Shown here one piece after another: positions 41,016 through 50,910 of a stretch of 60,258 nucleotides of DNA. Below the pieces are notes generated by a model. The model saw only the letters and a program-made list of their open reading frames with translations, searched no databases and was not told where the DNA came from. Both the position numbers and the translations under genes were made by a program. The stretch is from NCBI GenBank assembly GCA_016788065.1, contig JAEUTI010000049.1, positions 1-60,258 of the forward strand, in the 5' to 3' direction. Positions within the stretch are counted from its first letter, which is position 1. The number at the start of each line of letters is the position of its first letter. This stretch comes from Bacteroidia bacterium. GTDB taxonomy: Bacteria; Bacteroidota; Bacteroidia; AKYH767-A; OLB10.

Positions 41016-43124
41016 ATGGGAGATACCAGAAAGGACATCTTATTCAGAGTTTATATTGTTTTCGCCTTCATTTGTTTGTTTGGTGGTGCCATTATATTTA
41101 AGGTATGGCATTTGCAAAATGTGGAGGGTGATCACTGGAGAGCTATGGCCGACAGTGTAACTACGAAAATGATGAATATTGAACCTGCGCGTGGCAATAT
41201 TTATGCAACCGATTTAAGTCCCTTAGCTACCAGTGTTCCCGTTTACGATTTACGTGTTGATATGCTTTCAGATGCTATCACCAATGAAGTTTTTAATTCA
41301 AAAGTTGATTCATTAAGTCAGGCTCTTGCCGGATTATTCCGCGATAAGCCTGCGAGCGAATACAAAAGGATGCTTCGAGAAGCCAGACGTGATGGAGAAA
41401 GATATTATTTGCTGAAGCGCGATGTGAGTCATTCAGATTTACAGAAAGTAAAGAAGTTCCCGATTTTTAAAATGGGACGTTATAAAGGCGGACTTATTGC
41501 TGATCAGAAAAATAAGCGTATCAAAACAAACGATATGCTTGCAGCCAGAACCATAGGTTATATTAAAGAAGGCGTTGAGCCGGTTGGAATTGAAGGAGCA
41601 TTCGACAAATACCTGAAAGGAAGAGAAGGATTCAGGATGATGCAACGTATTTCAGGGAATGTTTGGAAGCCTTTGTACCACGAAAATGAAGTGGAACCTG
41701 AAGAAGGAAAAGATGTTGTGACAACTATTGATCTGAACCTTCAGGACGTTGCACATCATTCACTCGAGACTCAATTAATGAAGCATAATGCGGATAAGGG
41801 TTGTGCTATTTTGATGGAAGTACAAACCGGATCAGTACTGGCGATTACCAATCTGAAACGTGGCAATGATGGTGTTTACCGTGAGGAATTTAATTTCGGA
41901 ATGGGTGAAAGCACAGAGCCTGGTTCTACTTTCAAACTGGCATCTATCATGGCTTTGCTTGAAGATGGCTATGTGGATCTTGATGACACTATTGATACGC
42001 AGGGCGGAGCAATTCGTTATGCCAATCGTGTTATGAAAGATTCTCATGAAGGTGGATACGGAAAAACTTCGATGCAACATGTATTTGAAGTGAGTTCTAA
42101 TGTTGGTATTTCGAAAGTTGTAAATAAATATTATTCAAAAAATCCACAGGCATTTATTGACCGGGTACGAGGTTTCGGTTTAGGAATGAAACTCGACCTG
42201 CAAATTCCAGGTGAAGGACGTCCGTTCCTGAAAAATACCGATGATAAATACTGGTCGAAAGTTTCGCTTCCATACATTTCAATTGGATATGAATGTTCAT
42301 TTACGCCACTTCAAGTGTTGACATTCTATAATGCAGTAGCGAATAATGGCAGAATGATGCGTCCACGTTTTGTAAAAGAAATTCGTTATCACGGTCAGGT
42401 TGTGCAGGAGTTTAAGCCGGTGATTTTGAAAGATAGTATTGCTTCTCCGGCAACTATCAGCAAAGCGCGTCAGGTGCTTGAAGGAGTCGTGGAACGAGGA
42501 ACAGCAACAAATTTGAAACACGCACAATATAAAATTGCAGGGAAAACCGGAACAGCGCAAATTGCAAATGCGAATGAAGGTTACAAAGTAGGTAAAGTGC
42601 GTCACCAGGCATCATTTGTTGGATATTTTCCGGCCGATAATCCCAGGTATTCGTGCATTGTGGTAGTTTATGCGCCAAATAATAATGTGTATTATGCTGC
42701 ATCAGTTGCTGGTCCGATTTTCAAAGAAATTGCCGATAAAGTTTATGCTAGCAATCCCGAGCTTCACAAAGAGCTGAAGCTGGAGGAGGATGTTGAACAT
42801 AATTTGCCGATTGTTAAAGCAGGTCATTTCAAGCAGACTGAAAAAGTATTAACTGCATTATCGATTCCTGCAAAACTTCCTGCGAGTCGCGATAACTGGA
42901 TAGCATCAAAATCGAATTCTGAAACGCTTGATTTTGCTGGCATGAAATTCCGTCACGACCAGGTTCCTAATGTTTTGGGAATGGGATTAAGGGATGCTAT
43001 TTATATTCTGGAAAGTCGCGGTTTGCAGGTTCGCATAGTTGGGCGTGGCCAGGTAACCCGTCAATCAATTAATGCCGGTTCGAAAGTTGAAAAAGGACAG
43101 GAAATTGTAATTCAATTAGGCTGA
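41016..43124 (+). CDS. ftsI: Septal peptidoglycan transpeptidase FtsI (PBP3 type)
   Basis: FtsI crosslinks septal peptidoglycan. A signal-anchor helix (about residues 9-30) is followed by the dimerisation domain, then the transpeptidase with the active site STFK near residue 304, SSN near 359 and KTGT near 510. A C-terminal PASTA-type domain (about 650-702, with VPNVLGMGLRDAI) follows, which is usual in this phylum but not in E. coli. The length of 702 residues is normal here. Its last base is the first base of murE (TGATG junction), so translation is coupled. Confidence 0.96.
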   Translation: MGDTRKDILFRVYIVFAFICLFGGAIIFKVWHLQNVEGDHWRAMADSVTTKMMNIEPARGNIYATDLSPLATSVPVYDLRVDMLSDAITNEVFNSKVDSLSQALAGLFRDKPASEYKRMLREARRDGERYYLLKRDVSHSDLQKVKKFPIFKMGRYKGGLIADQKNKRIKTNDMLAARTIGYIKEGVEPVGIEGAFDKYLKGREGFRMMQRISGNVWKPLYHENEVEPEEGKDVVTTIDLNLQDVAHHSLETQLMKHNADKGCAILMEVQTGSVLAITNLKRGNDGVYREEFNFGMGESTEPGSTFKLASIMALLEDGYVDLDDTIDTQGGAIRYANRVMKDSHEGGYGKTSMQHVFEVSSNVGISKVVNKYYSKNPQAFIDRVRGFGLGMKLDLQIPGEGRPFLKNTDDKYWSKVSLPYISIGYECSFTPLQVLTFYNAVANNGRMMRPRFVKEIRYHGQVVQEFKPVILKDSIASPATISKARQVLEGVVERGTATNLKHAQYKIAGKTGTAQIANANEGYKVGKVRHQASFVGYFPADNPRYSCIVVVYAPNNNVYYAASVAGPIFKEIADKVYASNPELHKELKLEEDVEHNLPIVKAGHFKQTEKVLTALSIPAKLPASRDNWIASKSNSETLDFAGMKFRHDQVPNVLGMGLRDAIYILESRGLQVRIVGRGQVTRQSINAGSKVEKGQEIVIQLG

Positions 43125-44587
43125 TGAAGGTTCTTAAAGACATACTTTACAAAGCAGGATTACAGGAGATTCTGGGAACTACTTCGGTGGAAGTGAATTC
43201 TGTGAAATTCAGTTCCCGTGAAGTGGAGAAGGGTTGTCTCTTTGTTGCTGTGCGTGGCACTGTGACCGATGGTCATGAATTTATTCAGCAAGCTGTTGAT
43301 GCAGGTGCTGCTGCAATTGTCTGCGAATCTTTTCCCAAGATGATCCGTCAGGGTGTCACCTATGTGAGAGTAAGCGACAGTGCCGTTGCTCTTTCTGTTA
43401 TATGTGGTAATTTTTTTGATAATCCTTCTGCTAAGTTAAAACTTATTGGTATCACAGGTACCAATGGTAAAACGACAACTGCTACACTTTTGTTTCATTT
43501 ATTCAGAAGATTAGGATACCGTTGCGGATTAATTTCTACTGTACAAAATCAGGTTAACGAAGAAGTTTTACCTGCTACTCATACAACCCCTGATCCGGTT
43601 AAATTAAACGGATTGTTATACATGATGGTTCGTGAGAACTGCGACTATTGTTTCATGGAAGTGAGCTCGCATGCGGTTGCTCAGCATCGTATTGCGGGGT
43701 TGACTTTCCGCGGTGGTATTTTCACCAATATCACACATGATCATCTCGACTATCACAAAACATTTGATGAATATATCAGAGCTAAGAAGGGATTTTTCGA
43801 TATGTTGGGTGAAGATGCTTTTGCTTTGTATAATGCTGACGATAAGAATGGAAAAATAATGGTGCAGAACTGCAAAGCACAAAAGCACAGCTTTGCATTG
43901 AAATCGATGGCCGATTTCAGAACACGTGTTATCGAAAATAGTTTTGGTGGCCTTTTGCTGAATATTGATAACAACGAAGTACTATGTCGCCTAATAGGAA
44001 GTTTTAATGCTTATAACATCACCGGTATTTATGGTGCTGCAATTTTACTGGGTGAAGAAAAATTAAATGTATTAACAGGAATCAGCAGTCTGACACCCGT
44101 TGAAGGACGCTTTGAATATATAGTATCTGAAAGTAAAGTAATAGGGATTGTTGATTATGCGCACACTCCCGATGCATTACAAAATGTGTTGAGTACAATT
44201 GGCGACATCAGAACCAGAAACGAAAAAGTAATAACAGTGGTTGGTTGTGGTGGCGACAGAGATGCGGCCAAACGTCCGTTGATGGCAAAGATTGCCTGTG
44301 AAATGAGTGATAAAGTTATTCTTACTTCCGATAATCCCCGTTCAGAAGAACCTGAAAAGATTATTGAAGAAATGAAAACCGGTGTTCAGCCTCAGCACTA
44401 CAAAAAAGTGTTGTCGGTAACCGACAGAAGAGAAGCGTTAAGAGTTGCCTGCAGTTTAGCTGCTCCCGGAGATATTATTCTTGTAGCAGGAAAAGGCCAT
44501 GAAAAATATCAGGATATAAAAGGTGTAAAGCACCCGTTTGATGATAAACAAGTACTGGAAGATTCATTTAAAATAATCGAAAGCTGA
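43124..44587 (+). CDS. murE: UDP-MurNAc-tripeptide ligase MurE, meso-DAP type
   Basis: MurE adds the third amino acid to the UDP-MurNAc-dipeptide. The ATP loop [11 protein letters not shown] is near residue 111, and the specificity motif DNPR near residue 403 marks meso-diaminopimelate as the amino acid added. GKGHEKYQ is near 453. At 487 residues the length is typical. It overlaps ftsI and mraY by one base each (TGATG in both cases). The expected next ligase, MurF, is missing between murE and mraY. Confidence 0.97.
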   Translation: MKVLKDILYKAGLQEILGTTSVEVNSVKFSSREVEKGCLFVAVRGTVTDGHEFIQQAVDAGAAAIVCESFPKMIRQGVTYVRVSDSAVALSVICGNFFDNPSAKLKLIGITGTNGKTTTATLLFHLFRRLGYRCGLISTVQNQVNEEVLPATHTTPDPVKLNGLLYMMVRENCDYCFMEVSSHAVAQHRIAGLTFRGGIFTNITHDHLDYHKTFDEYIRAKKGFFDMLGEDAFALYNADDKNGKIMVQNCKAQKHSFALKSMADFRTRVIENSFGGLLLNIDNNEVLCRLIGSFNAYNITGIYGAAILLGEEKLNVLTGISSLTPVEGRFEYIVSESKVIGIVDYAHTPDALQNVLSTIGDIRTRNEKVITVVGCGGDRDAAKRPLMAKIACEMSDKVILTSDNPRSEEPEKIIEEMKTGVQPQHYKKVLSVTDRREALRVACSLAAPGDIILVAGKGHEKYQDIKGVKHPFDDKQVLEDSFKIIES

Positions 44588-45846
44588 TGCTCTATTATCT
44601 TTTTGAATACCTCGATAAAACATTTGATCTGCCGGGAGCGGGATTGTTCCGTTACCTTTCATTCCGGGCGGCAATGGCGATTATTGTTTCGTTATTCATA
44701 ACCTTATTTTTGGGAAAAGGAATCATTCGCCTGCTGTTAAGAAAGCAAGTTGGTGAAACGATCCGTGATCTTGGTTTAGAAGGTCAGGCTAAAAAGCAAG
44801 GGACTCCAACAATGGGAGGATTGATTATTTTATCTGCGATACTAATTCCTGTTTTACTGTTTACCAAACTGAATAATATTTATGTGATCATCATGATTGT
44901 TTCAACCATCTGGCTGGGAGCAATTGGTTTTCTGGATGATTATATTAAAGTATTTAAGAAAGACAAAAAAGGACTTGCAGGTAAATTTAAAGTTATCGGA
45001 CAAATCGGTCTGGGATTAATCGTGGGTGCATTACTTTATTTCCATCAGGGAGTTGTAGTCAGAGAACGTATGCCAGACAATCCGATTGTAATGAAGAATA
45101 ATGCTGCCAATCTTATTGATGAAATTCAGGCAAGTGAAAATACCTTGTACTCATCGGAAGATGTAAAATCAACTGCAACCACCATTCCATTCATGAAGAA
45201 TAATGAATTTGATTATTCCAAACTGGTGGCATGGATGGGTGAAGGATCTGAAAAATACACGTGGATTGCTTTCATATTAATAGTGATATTAATTGTGACA
45301 GCTGTTTCAAATGGCGCAAACATCACAGATGGAATTGATGGACTGGCCACAGGAACATCGGCAATTATAGGAACAACGCTCGCAATTTTTGCATACGTAT
45401 CGGGTAACATGGTCTTTGCCGATTATCTCAATATTATGTATATCCCAAATGCCGGTGAGTTAATGGTATTCATGAGTGCATTCGTTGGTGCATGTGTCGG
45501 ATTTTTATGGTTCAATGCATATCCGGCTCAGGTATTTATGGGTGACACCGGTAGTCTCGCATTGGGTGGTATCATTGCTGTATTTGCAATTGCCATTCGT
45601 AAAGAATTATTGATTCCAATTATTTGTGGAATATTTCTGGTTGAGAATTTGTCGGTGATGATTCAGGTAAGTTATTTCAAATACACGAAGAAAAAATATG
45701 GTGAAGGAAGAAGAATCTTTAAGATGTCACCACTTCACCACCATTATCAGAAACTAGGATATCATGAAGCAAAAATTGTAACACGCTTCTGGATTGTCGG
45801 AATTATGCTTGCTGTATTAAGTGTTGTTACTTTAAAACTACGATAG
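44587..45846 (+). CDS. mraY: Phospho-MurNAc-pentapeptide translocase MraY
   Basis: MraY joins phospho-MurNAc-pentapeptide to undecaprenyl phosphate to form lipid I in the inner membrane. Ten membrane helices are indicated by hydrophobic runs. Catalytic Asp pairs are in [33 protein letters not shown] and [12 protein letters not shown], and the C-terminal motif [14 protein letters not shown] is present. At 419 residues the protein is longer than the usual 360, owing to a segment at about residues 155-215 that separates two helices; Bacteroidota MraY proteins often carry such an insertion. Confidence 0.96.
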   Translation: MLYYLFEYLDKTFDLPGAGLFRYLSFRAAMAIIVSLFITLFLGKGIIRLLLRKQVGETIRDLGLEGQAKKQGTPTMGGLIILSAILIPVLLFTKLNNIYVIIMIVSTIWLGAIGFLDDYIKVFKKDKKGLAGKFKVIGQIGLGLIVGALLYFHQGVVVRERMPDNPIVMKNNAANLIDEIQASENTLYSSEDVKSTATTIPFMKNNEFDYSKLVAWMGEGSEKYTWIAFILIVILIVTAVSNGANITDGIDGLATGTSAIIGTTLAIFAYVSGNMVFADYLNIMYIPNAGELMVFMSAFVGACVGFLWFNAYPAQVFMGDTGSLALGGIIAVFAIAIRKELLIPIICGIFLVENLSVMIQVSYFKYTKKKYGEGRRIFKMSPLHHHYQKLGYHEAKIVTRFWIVGIMLAVLSVVTLKLR

Positions 45847-45849
45847 TAC

Positions 45850-47193
45850 TTGAAAACAAATAAGAAAATAGCCATTCTGGGTGCCGGCGAAAGCGGGTAT
45901 GGAGCTGCTGTGCTTGCACGGAAGCAGGGCTATGAAGTATTTGTTTCTGATATGGGAGAAATTAAAGAAGAATACCGCACGCTTTTACAAAAAAATAATT
46001 TTGCTTTCGAAGAAGGAAAACATACGGAAGCAGAAATTCTGAATGCAGATGAAGTGATTAAAAGTCCGGGCATTCCCGACAAGGCACCATTAATCAAAAA
46101 ATTGCATGAAAAAGGTATTCCGGTAATTTCAGAAATTGAATTTGCTTCCCGTTATACCAATGCATTTAAAATTTGCATCACCGGAACAAACGGTAAAACA
46201 ACAACAACCATGTTAACCTACCATATCCTGCAAAAAGCCGGATTGCATGTAGGTTTGGCGGGTAATGTGGGTAAAAGTTTTGCTTTGCAGGTTGCAGAAA
46301 ACGACTTCACCCATTATGTGCTTGAATTAAGCAGCTTTCAGCTGGATGGTATGTTTGATTTTAAAGCAGAGGTAGCTATCCTCACCAATATTACTCCTGA
46401 TCATCTCGACCGTTATGGTTATGATGTAAATAATTATATCGATTCAAAATTCAGAATTACACGGAATCAGACCGGTGCCGATGCCTTTATCTATTGTGCC
46501 GATGATACTTTAACTACTGAAGCTTTGAAAACAAGAACTATAGCTGCTACTCAATACCCTTTCAGTATAAAGACCGAAGCGGGCATGACAGCATTCCTTA
46601 AAGAAGAAAACCTAAACATCAACCTAAATAACAATTTACTGCATATGTCAATATTCGATCTTGCTCTACAGGGCAAACACAACCTCTACAACACTATGGC
46701 AGCCGGCATCGCTGCAAGGATTATTGATATCCGTAAAGATGTAGTGAGAGAGAGTTTCTCAGACTTCAAAAATATTGAGCATCGCCTGGAGCATGTGATG
46801 ACTGTTCATGGAATCGAATTTATTAATGATTCGAAAGCCACAAACATCAATTCAACCTGGTATGCATTAGAGTGTATGCAAAAGCCAATTATCTGGATTG
46901 TTGGCGGCGTTGATAAAGGTAACGATTATGAATCGCTTAAAGATTTGGTGAAGACTAAAGTTAAGGCAATTGTATGTTTAGGTGCTGATAACGCAAAGAT
47001 CATTGAAGCTTACAAGGATATCGTTCCTGAAATAGTTGAAACAAGAAGTGCTTCCGATGCAGTAAAGGCTTCTTACGAAAAAGGCCGTAAAGGTGATGTT
47101 GTATTACTTTCTCCTGCATGTGCCAGTTTCGATTTGTTCAAAAATTACGAGGACCGCGGTTGGCAGTTTAAAAAAGCAGTTAAAGGTTTATAA
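45850..47193 (+). CDS. murD: UDP-MurNAc-L-alanine:D-glutamate ligase MurD
   Basis: MurD adds the D-glutamate made by MurI. The start is a TTG, which gives LKTNKKIAILGAGESGYGAA (read as Met); no closer ATG exists. [11 protein letters not shown] is near residue 110 and HRLEHVMTVHGIEFINDSKA near 317. The length of 447 residues is normal. It begins three bases after the mraY stop codon. A TTG start suggests a lower translation rate than for neighbours, unless coupling raises it. Confidence 0.95.
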   Translation: MKTNKKIAILGAGESGYGAAVLARKQGYEVFVSDMGEIKEEYRTLLQKNNFAFEEGKHTEAEILNADEVIKSPGIPDKAPLIKKLHEKGIPVISEIEFASRYTNAFKICITGTNGKTTTTMLTYHILQKAGLHVGLAGNVGKSFALQVAENDFTHYVLELSSFQLDGMFDFKAEVAILTNITPDHLDRYGYDVNNYIDSKFRITRNQTGADAFIYCADDTLTTEALKTRTIAATQYPFSIKTEAGMTAFLKEENLNINLNNNLLHMSIFDLALQGKHNLYNTMAAGIAARIIDIRKDVVRESFSDFKNIEHRLEHVMTVHGIEFINDSKATNINSTWYALECMQKPIIWIVGGVDKGNDYESLKDLVKTKVKAIVCLGADNAKIIEAYKDIVPEIVETRSASDAVKASYEKGRKGDVVLLSPACASFDLFKNYEDRGWQFKKAVKGL

Positions 47194-47215
47194 GATTTAA
47201 AAATTATTCAGCACT

Positions 47216-48376
47216 ATGAACATGTCATGGCTTGAAACATATTTTAAAGGAGATCGCACCATCTGGTTGACGGTGATCATTCTCTCTATTTTTTCAATTC
47301 TGGCTGTTTACAGTTCTACAGGAACACTTGCGTATAAATATCAATCGGGGAATACCGAGTACTATTTATTCAAGCACTTTTTCATTCTTGTTTTTGGATT
47401 TGGTTTGATGTATGCTGCTCATTTATTAAAATATACTGTTTATTCCAGAGTATCTAAAATTGCCATATTAGTTGCAATTCCGTTGTTGATTCTGACTCTG
47501 GCATTGGGAACAAATCTGAATGAAGCAAGTCGCTGGCTTACCTTGCCAATTGTGAATCTGAGTTTCCAGACTTCAGATTTGGCGAAGCTGGCACTCATAC
47601 TTTTTGTTGCCAGAGCTTTATCAAAACGTCAGGATACCATCAAAGATTTCAAAACCGGTTTTCTGCCAATCATGGGTCCGGTGGTATTAACCTGTATGTT
47701 TATTCTTCCAGCAAACTTCTCTACCGCAGCAGTATTGTTCACCACTTGTGTAATTCTGATGATCATCGGCAGGGTAGAGATAAAGTACATTATGATATTG
47801 CTTGGTACCGGTTTGGTGGCACTGGCACTATTCATTGGAATTGCAAAATTAGTGGGTTATGAAGGTCGTATTGATACGTGGGAAAAACGAATCGAGACTT
47901 TTATGAATGATGAAGGTGAAGGAAATTATCAGTCGGATCAGGCTAAGATTGCTATTGCAAAAGGACAATTATTTGGGATTGGTCCAGGTAACAGTTCACA
48001 GCGAAACTATCTTCCTCACCCATATTCAGATTTCATTTATGCTATTATTGTTGAAGAATACGGCTTGTTGGGAGGTGCATTAATTGTGATTTTATACCTG
48101 GTATTATTTTACCGGGCAATAAAAATAGCGCAAAATACTCCAAGAGCATTTGCAACGTTCCTTGCTATAGGATGTGCATTCAGTTTAACATTTCAGGCAA
48201 TGATTAATATGGCAGTAACCGTTAATTTATTTCCGGTAACAGGACAGCCACTTCCAATGTTAAGTATGGGAGGAACATCAATCTGGTTTACCAGTATTGC
48301 CATTGGAATAATATTAAGTGTTAGTCGTGATCTTGAAAAAGAGGAAGGAGTGAAAAAGGTTGAAGCAGTCGCGTAA
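47216..48376 (+). CDS. ftsW: Septal peptidoglycan polymerase FtsW
   Basis: FtsW is a SEDS-family glycosyltransferase that makes septal glycan strands with FtsI. About ten membrane helices are indicated. Family motifs are NEASRWLTLPIVNLSFQTSD near residue 101, the Asp/Arg-rich loop with NSSQRNYLPHPYSDFIYAII near 258, and GQPLPMLSMGGTSIW near 342. An ATG two codons downstream (47222) is an alternative start. The end overlaps murG by 17 bases. Confidence 0.96.
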   Translation: MNMSWLETYFKGDRTIWLTVIILSIFSILAVYSSTGTLAYKYQSGNTEYYLFKHFFILVFGFGLMYAAHLLKYTVYSRVSKIAILVAIPLLILTLALGTNLNEASRWLTLPIVNLSFQTSDLAKLALILFVARALSKRQDTIKDFKTGFLPIMGPVVLTCMFILPANFSTAAVLFTTCVILMIIGRVEIKYIMILLGTGLVALALFIGIAKLVGYEGRIDTWEKRIETFMNDEGEGNYQSDQAKIAIAKGQLFGIGPGNSSQRNYLPHPYSDFIYAIIVEEYGLLGGALIVILYLVLFYRAIKIAQNTPRAFATFLAIGCAFSLTFQAMINMAVTVNLFPVTGQPLPMLSMGGTSIWFTSIAIGIILSVSRDLEKEEGVKKVEAVA

Positions 48377-49466
48377 AGTGATCATCAGTGGTGGCGGTAC
48401 CGGGGGACATATTTTCCCGGCAATTGCTATTGCTAATGCGCTTCGGTCTATTGATCCCGGAATCGAAATTTTATTTGTTGGTGCAGAAGGCCGGATGGAA
48501 ATGGAAAAAGTTCCTGCTGCAGGATATAAAATTGAAGGGTTAAATATTACAGGATTTCAACGCAGTTTTAAGCTATCAAATCTTGCATTCCCATTCAGGG
48601 TAATTGCCAGTTTAATGAAAGCCGGAAGAATTATTTCCGGGTTCAATCCTCAGGTTGCAATCGGAGTTGGTGGGTATGCAAGTGGCCCCTTGTTATACAT
48701 GGCTACCCGCAAAGGAGTACCGGGATTAATTCAGGAACAGAATTCATATCCGGGAATTACCAATAAATTACTTGCATCACGGGTCAGAAAAATCTGTGTT
48801 GCTTACGATAATATGGATAAATTCTTTCCAGCATCAAAAATTATTTTAACCGGCAATCCTGTTCGGGAAGAGATGATTAAAATTGAAGGAAAGAAAACAG
48901 AAGCAGCTGCTTTCTTTGGAGTAAAAACCGACATCCCTACCTTATTGGTGGTTGGTGGTAGTCAGGGTGCAAGAAGTATTAATCATGCGATTGCAGGGAA
49001 CCTGGATGCTATTCACAAAGCTGGAGTTCAATTAATCTGGCAGTGTGGAAAACCATTCCATGAACAAGCACAAAAAGCAGTGGCTGCATTAGGCAGTGAT
49101 CGCATTAAGGTTTACGATTTCATTACCAGAATGGATTATGCTTATGCTATGGCAGATGTAATTCTGTCGAGAGCAGGAGCAAGTACCGTATCAGAACTGT
49201 GTATTATAGGCAAACCTGCTATTTTGGTTCCATTGCCAACGGCAGCTGAAGATCATCAGACTAAAAACTGTCAGGCATTGGTTGAAAAGAATGCAGCAAT
49301 TCTGATTAAAGATCAGGAAGCAATGACAAGTTTGGTACCAGAAGCTTTACGCTTGCTCAATTCTACTGAAGAACGTCAAACATTAAGTAATAATATATCG
49401 AAGCTGGCACTTCGCGATTCAGCAAAAGTTATTGCGGAACAAGTGCTGGGACTGATTAAGAATTAA
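48360..49466 (+). CDS. murG: Lipid II synthase MurG
   Basis: MurG transfers GlcNAc from UDP-GlcNAc to lipid I to give lipid II at the membrane face. The start is a TTG inside the ftsW end; it gives MKQSRKVIISGGGTGGHIFP with the acceptor-binding GGTGGHIFP loop. The donor site includes VVGGSQGARSIN near residue 198, SRAGASTVSELC near 272 and PTAAEDHQTKN near 294. The final codons and stop lie in the heptamer repeat that fills the gap to murC. Length 368 is normal. Confidence 0.95.
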   Translation: MKQSRKVIISGGGTGGHIFPAIAIANALRSIDPGIEILFVGAEGRMEMEKVPAAGYKIEGLNITGFQRSFKLSNLAFPFRVIASLMKAGRIISGFNPQVAIGVGGYASGPLLYMATRKGVPGLIQEQNSYPGITNKLLASRVRKICVAYDNMDKFFPASKIILTGNPVREEMIKIEGKKTEAAAFFGVKTDIPTLLVVGGSQGARSINHAIAGNLDAIHKAGVQLIWQCGKPFHEQAQKAVAALGSDRIKVYDFITRMDYAYAMADVILSRAGASTVSELCIIGKPAILVPLPTAAEDHQTKNCQALVEKNAAILIKDQEAMTSLVPEALRLLNSTEERQTLSNNISKLALRDSAKVIAEQVLGLIKN

Positions 49467-49500
49467 GGATTAAGGATTAAGAATTGAGGATTAAGAATTC
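49454..49500 (+). repeat. Heptamer array between murG and murC
   Basis: Six consecutive units, gattaag, aattaag, gattaag, gattaag, aattgag and gattaag, with aattc as a partial seventh, run from the last codons of murG to the base before the murC ATG. The unit is the same as in the arrays at 31.3-31.8 kb. The gag of unit five is the only Shine-Dalgarno-like sequence here. Confidence 0.9.
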
Positions 49501-50910
49501 ATGAGTGATTTGAAAACCATAAAGCATGTGTTTCTCCTGGGAATTGGAGGAATAGGCATGAGTGCTCTGGCCCGCTATTTTAAGTCGGCTGGCATGGACG
49601 TTTGTGGTTATGATAAAACACCAACACCACTTACAAAAGAGCTTGTTTCTGAAGGTATAAACGTTGTTTATGAAGACAGGGTTTCAGCATTGCCTGAATT
49701 TGTTTCCGGTCGTGGGGTGAATCCTGAAGCATTGGTTATTTTCACGCCTGCAATTCCAAAAGATCATCAGCAATACAATCATTTATTATCGTGTGGTTAT
49801 CGTTTGTGGAAACGTTCAGAAGTGCTGGGATTACTCACAAAAGGAGCTCCTACCATAGCAGTTGCCGGGACGCATGGAAAAACTACCACATCGACCATGG
49901 TGGCTCATATTTTACGATTTACCGGTGTGAATTGTACTGCATTCTTAGGAGGCATCTCGAAAAATTACGGTACTAATTTATTGCTGGGAAATCGTGAAAT
50001 TTCTGGTGAGATAATAGTGGTGGAAGCCGATGAATTCGATCGTTCCTTTTTAACTTTACATCCTGATATTGCAGTTATAACATCCTTAGATGCCGATCAC
50101 CTGGACATTTATGGGGATCATAATTCCATGGTTACCTCATACCGTCAGTTTGCCGGTCAGGTAAAGCCAACCGGAACGCTCATTTATAAATCAGGATTAC
50201 CACTTGGGGATGTACCGGTGAAGTCGATGACCTATTCAATTGAAGGGCAAGCCGATTTTATGGCAACCAATATAAGAGTTGAGAACAGCAATTATGTTTT
50301 CGATTTGACTCACAATGGCAAAACGATTCCTCAATTTATACTTTCCTGGCCGGGTCGTCACAATGTGGAAAATGCTCTGGCGGCTTCTGCTGCCTGTTAT
50401 TTGCATGGTATTCCATTTGAAGAAATAAGGTCGGCCATGTTTGCATTTTCTGGTGTTCATCGCCGTTTCGATTATCAGGTTCGCAATTCCGAAGTGGTTT
50501 ATATCGATGATTATGCACACCATCCGGAAGAATTAAAAGCGACCATTCTTTCCGTAAAGGAATTATATCCCGGCAAAAAGATTCTTGGGATCTTTCAACC
50601 GCATTTATACACCAGAACACGTGATTTTGCAGATGGCTTTGGGTCCAGTCTGTCGCTGCTGGATGAGTTGTTATTACTCGATATTTATCCGGCTCGTGAG
50701 TTACCCATTGAAGGTGTAACCTCCGAAATGATTCTGAACAGAGTGACCATCCCCGCAAAGGGAATAGTGAGTAAAGCTGACCTGGTTGCGCACGTGCTTA
50801 AATCAGATGCGAGTATTGTATTAACGCTTGGTGCAGGCGATATTGATACACTGGTAAATCCTCTAAAAAGTGCATTGGAAACGAAATTTCAAATAACAGC
50901 TGCCGGATGA
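49501..50910 (+). CDS. murC: UDP-MurNAc:L-alanine ligase MurC
   Basis: MurC adds the first amino acid, L-alanine, to UDP-MurNAc. The N-terminal Rossmann motif is FLLGIGGIGMSALARYF near residue 11; the ATP loop GTHGKTTTSTM is near 122; EADEFDRSFLTLHPD is near 176 and FSGVHRRFDYQV near 317. The length of 469 residues is normal. The start codon directly follows the heptamer repeat. It overlaps ftsQ by four bases (ATGA). Confidence 0.96.
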   Translation: MSDLKTIKHVFLLGIGGIGMSALARYFKSAGMDVCGYDKTPTPLTKELVSEGINVVYEDRVSALPEFVSGRGVNPEALVIFTPAIPKDHQQYNHLLSCGYRLWKRSEVLGLLTKGAPTIAVAGTHGKTTTSTMVAHILRFTGVNCTAFLGGISKNYGTNLLLGNREISGEIIVVEADEFDRSFLTLHPDIAVITSLDADHLDIYGDHNSMVTSYRQFAGQVKPTGTLIYKSGLPLGDVPVKSMTYSIEGQADFMATNIRVENSNYVFDLTHNGKTIPQFILSWPGRHNVENALAASAACYLHGIPFEEIRSAMFAFSGVHRRFDYQVRNSEVVYIDDYAHHPEELKATILSVKELYPGKKILGIFQPHLYTRTRDFADGFGSSLSLLDELLLLDIYPARELPIEGVTSEMILNRVTIPAKGIVSKADLVAHVLKSDASIVLTLGAGDIDTLVNPLKSALETKFQITAAG

